Shown piece after piece: positions 33,564-35,787 of a DNA stretch of 35,787 nt. Position 1 is the first letter of the stretch; each line of letters begins with the position of its first letter. The notes beneath the pieces were generated by a model. It saw only the letters and a program-made list of their open reading frames with translations, was not told where the DNA came from and did not search any database. Both the position numbers and the translations under genes were made by a program. Source of the DNA: Saprospiraceae bacterium (GTDB taxonomy: Bacteria > Bacteroidota > Bacteroidia > Chitinophagales > Saprospiraceae); NCBI GenBank assembly GCA_020848695.1, contig JADLHT010000061.1, positions 1-35,787 of the forward strand, written 5' to 3'.

Positions 33564-34978
33564 GAATAAAATTTTGTGGGGCAGCTGAGGAAGTTACGGG
33601 AAGTTCACATCTAATTACTCTGGAAGATGGGTTTACAATCCTTTTGGACTGTGGATTGTTTCAAGGGCATATTGTCAATATTGATAATCTGAATTCAAAA
33701 TTCAAATTCAATCCCAAAGATATTGATCTGATGATCCTTTCACATGCGCACATTGATCATTGTGGCAGATTACCCATGTTGGTCAAGCACGGATTCAAGG
33801 GTAAAGTTATAAGTACTCATGCAACTAGAGATCTAGCCGCAATCATGATGATGGATACAGCTCACATCATGGAACGTGATGTTCAGTATTATAATGATAA
33901 ATTGCAGGAGAAGAAAAGAAAAAATTCTACTTATAAAGGAGTTAAAAGGGAGGTACTCTACTCCGCTGAAGATGTTGCGCGTACCATGGAATTGTTTGTC
34001 TCAATGTCCTATGATCAACTGGTAAAAATTGAAGAAGGTATTTATTTGTTATTTACGGATACAGGTCATATCCTTGGGTCTGCAAGTGTAAACTTAAGAA
34101 TCAAAAGAGGTTCAGATGATTTGCGTTTGGGATTTTCGGGAGATATCGGAAGACCCGACAGACCAATATTGAAGGATCCACATCCTATGTTGCCAGCTGA
34201 TGTGGTAATTACAGAATCTACTTATGGAGATAAGCTGCATTTGGAAAAACCGGATGAAACCAATAGATTTTTAGAGATCATTTCCAAAACTTGTGTAAAA
34301 CAAAAAGGGAAAGTAATTATTCCGGCATTCAGCGTTGGTCGAACTCAGGAAATTGTTCATAAGTTGGACGTCTTGGTTAATGAAAAACGTTTACCCAGAA
34401 TCAAAGTGTACGTGGATAGTCCATTATCGGTTAATGCAACAGATATTTTTAAATCCCATCCTGAGTGTTTTGACTATGAACTGCATCAGTATATGATAAA
34501 AGATCCGGATCCTTTTGGATTCAATAGTCTTCGTTATGTACATGATGTTGAAGAATCCAAAGCTTTAAATTCTTCCAAAGAACCATGTATAATTATTTCG
34601 GCTTCCGGAATGATGAATGCAGGAAGAATAAAGCATCATGTAGCAAATAATATTGAAGATAGCAATAACACAATCTTGTTTGTGGGATATTGCTCACCTG
34701 AGACACCCGGAGGAATTCTTAGAAATGGTGCCAAAGTGATTAAGATGTTTGGTGATATAAAACAAGTTAAAGCAAACATTGAAATTCTGGATTCTTTTTC
34801 TGCACATGGTGATAAAAATGAAATGTTACAATTTCTTGAAAATCAGAGAAACACTTCCTTAAAGACCTTTCTAGTACATGGTGATTCTGAAGTAATACCT
34901 ATTTATAAAAATTTCCTTCAGGATCATGGATTTGGCAATATCTTTATACCAAAGCTGGGTGAAGAAGTTAGTATATAA
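33560..34978 (+). CDS. MBL-fold hydrolase with beta-CASP domain (RNA-processing type exonuclease)
   Basis: The 472-residue cytoplasmic enzyme joins a metallo-beta-lactamase domain to a beta-CASP insertion and RMMBL tail, the arrangement of RNases and CPSF-73-like nucleases. Motif 1 is HAHIDH (62-67), with further ligands in 'FTDTGHILGSAS' (about 165-176) and 'GFSGDIGRP' (about 191-199). The C-terminal motifs include 'SFSAHGD' and 'FLVHGD' near the end. Similar single genes in bacteria have been annotated as 'RNA specificity factor' or exonuclease homologues. It starts by ATGA overlap with gltX, and comM follows after 42 bp. The family is secure, the substrate is unknown. Confidence 0.9.
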   Translation: MRIKFCGAAEEVTGSSHLITLEDGFTILLDCGLFQGHIVNIDNLNSKFKFNPKDIDLMILSHAHIDHCGRLPMLVKHGFKGKVISTHATRDLAAIMMMDTAHIMERDVQYYNDKLQEKKRKNSTYKGVKREVLYSAEDVARTMELFVSMSYDQLVKIEEGIYLLFTDTGHILGSASVNLRIKRGSDDLRLGFSGDIGRPDRPILKDPHPMLPADVVITESTYGDKLHLEKPDETNRFLEIISKTCVKQKGKVIIPAFSVGRTQEIVHKLDVLVNEKRLPRIKVYVDSPLSVNATDIFKSHPECFDYELHQYMIKDPDPFGFNSLRYVHDVEESKALNSSKEPCIIISASGMMNAGRIKHHVANNIEDSNNTILFVGYCSPETPGGILRNGAKVIKMFGDIKQVKANIEILDSFSAHGDKNEMLQFLENQRNTSLKTFLVHGDSEVIPIYKNFLQDHGFGNIFIPKLGEEVSI

Positions 34979-35020
34979 AGAAAAATTTACCCGCTTAAAT
35001 AGATACTAAATACATGAGAC

Positions 35021-35787
35021 ATGCTTATAAAATCTTTTTCGGCTTCGGTACATGGTGTAGATGCGCGAACTATAATTGTAGAAGTTAATGCTGGTGGAAC
35101 AGTTGCTGCAGGAAAATTAAATTATTTCTTAGTAGGCTTACCAGATAATGCCGTAAAAGAAGGACAACATCGTATTGAAACGGCAATAAAGAGTATCGGT
35201 TATCAGTTTCCTAGATTAAAACTGGTTATTAATCTTGCACCGGCTGATCTACGCAAAGAAGGCTCCTACTTTGATCTTCCAATTGCACTAACCATTCTGG
35301 CGGCTACCAAGCAGATCAAAGGAGAAAAACTTAAAGATTATTTAATTCTGGGTGAACTTTCTTTGGATGGAAGTTTGCGCCCGGTGAAAGGTGTACTTCC
35401 TGTAGCTATACAAGCTAGAAAAGAAAATTTTAAGGGGATTATTGTTCCAAAAAGTAATGCCTTGGAAGCTGCAATAGTTAATCAGATTGATGTAATTGGA
35501 GTTGATAATCTGGAAGAAACAGTACAATTCATTCAAGATGAAAAATCAATACCACCTGTTGTGTTTGATACAAGAGAAGAATTTGCTTACAAGCAATCTA
35601 AATACGAGAAAGATTTTTCCGAGGTTAAAGGTCAAAACAACATTAAACGAGCCTTAGAAATTGCTGCTGCAGGTGGTCACAATGTCATTCTAATTGGTCC
35701 GCCAGGTGCCGGTAAAACCATGCTTGCACAAAGGCTTCCGGGGATTCTTCCGCCACTTTCAATCAACGAGGCGTTAGAAACCACAAA
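35021..35787 (+). CDS. comM: YifB/ComM-type Mg-chelatase-like AAA+ ATPase (5' part; gene runs off the window)
   Basis: The frame from ATG 35021 is open to the window end: 255 residues of a protein normally about 510 long. The N-terminal ChlI-like fold has 'VEVNAGG', 'FLVGLPDNAVKE' (36-47), 'RIETAIKSIGY' (51-61), 'INLAPADLRKEG' (70-81) and 'SLDGSLRPVKGVLP' (114-127). The AAA+ part begins with Walker A GPPGAGKT (226-233) in 'GGHNVILIGPPGAGKTMLAQRLPGI'. Walker B and later parts are outside. Members promote DNA recombination during natural transformation. An ATG at 35014 is out of frame and 35021 is the family start. It follows the MBL gene by 42 bp and may share its transcript. Confidence 0.93.
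   Translation, partial: MLIKSFSASVHGVDARTIIVEVNAGGTVAAGKLNYFLVGLPDNAVKEGQHRIETAIKSIGYQFPRLKLVINLAPADLRKEGSYFDLPIALTILAATKQIKGEKLKDYLILGELSLDGSLRPVKGVLPVAIQARKENFKGIIVPKSNALEAAIVNQIDVIGVDNLEETVQFIQDEKSIPPVVFDTREEFAYKQSKYEKDFSEVKGQNNIKRALEIAAAGGHNVILIGPPGAGKTMLAQRLPGILPPLSINEALETT

Noticed and set aside
1-35787. tRNA, rRNA, tmRNA or a CRISPR array
   Set aside because: No cloverleaf-type sequence, rRNA-like block or regularly spaced direct repeats were found by eye. A tRNAscan or CRISPR search would settle it.

Overview
The window looks like chromosomal DNA of a member of the Bacteroidota, plausibly the Saprospiria. It is AT-rich. Several genes have a TAnnTTTG -7 box just upstream and few have a Shine-Dalgarno sequence. 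One protein ends in a type IX secretion (T9SS) sorting domain and others are typical Bacteroidota envelope families. A nitroreductase-fold protein carries the substrate-binding triad of iodotyrosine deiodinase, an enzyme studied in Haliscomenobacter. The genus-level idea is inference only.

Layout. 1-705 is a scar region: an IS21-like multi-repeat terminus (51-115), a possible truncated gene tail (117-215), a 227-bp element with terminal inverted repeats (222-448) and a terminator. 706-3855 (minus) holds a small secreted carboxypeptidase-regulatory-like protein and a secreted GH20 beta-hexosaminidase. 3974-12272 (plus) holds a membrane TPR-like protein, uvrC, a PpiD-type foldase, a POT peptide transporter and a TlpA-like thioredoxin. 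12302-19126 (minus) holds a lipoprotein, a tightly packed operon (DUF547 protein, FAD oxidoreductase, polyferredoxin membrane protein) and the holB-ricT pair. 19493-22301 (plus) is a four-gene unit: SDR, iodotyrosine-deiodinase-like flavoprotein, WD40 propeller and dCTP deaminase, with ATGA overlaps at two joints. prfA follows, then a zinc-ribbon pseudogene. 24171-26533 (minus) holds an NAD-dependent epimerase and an Omp28-like thioredoxin-fold T9SS cargo. 26644-31018 (plus) holds a very large predicted outer-membrane protein and a pirin. The second copy of the 227-bp element fills the gap between convergent pirin and a polysaccharide deacetylase. gltX, an MBL/beta-CASP hydrolase and the 5' part of a comM/YifB gene close the window.

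There is no phage, CRISPR array, rRNA or recognisable tRNA. Most genes are housekeeping or envelope functions. The parts least explained by known biology are: (1) the two 227-bp elements, which align without gaps at about 74% identity and abut stop codons; (2) the DUF547/FAD/polyferredoxin operon, which looks like an envelope electron-transfer module; (3) the deiodinase-like enzyme in an operon with an SDR, a WD40 protein and dcd; (4) the 1158-residue envelope protein with an EF-hand-like loop. Several start codons were re-chosen from promoter position and family alignment: prfA 22512, pirin 30155 and gltX 32031. The starts of uvrC and holB are uncertain and discussed.
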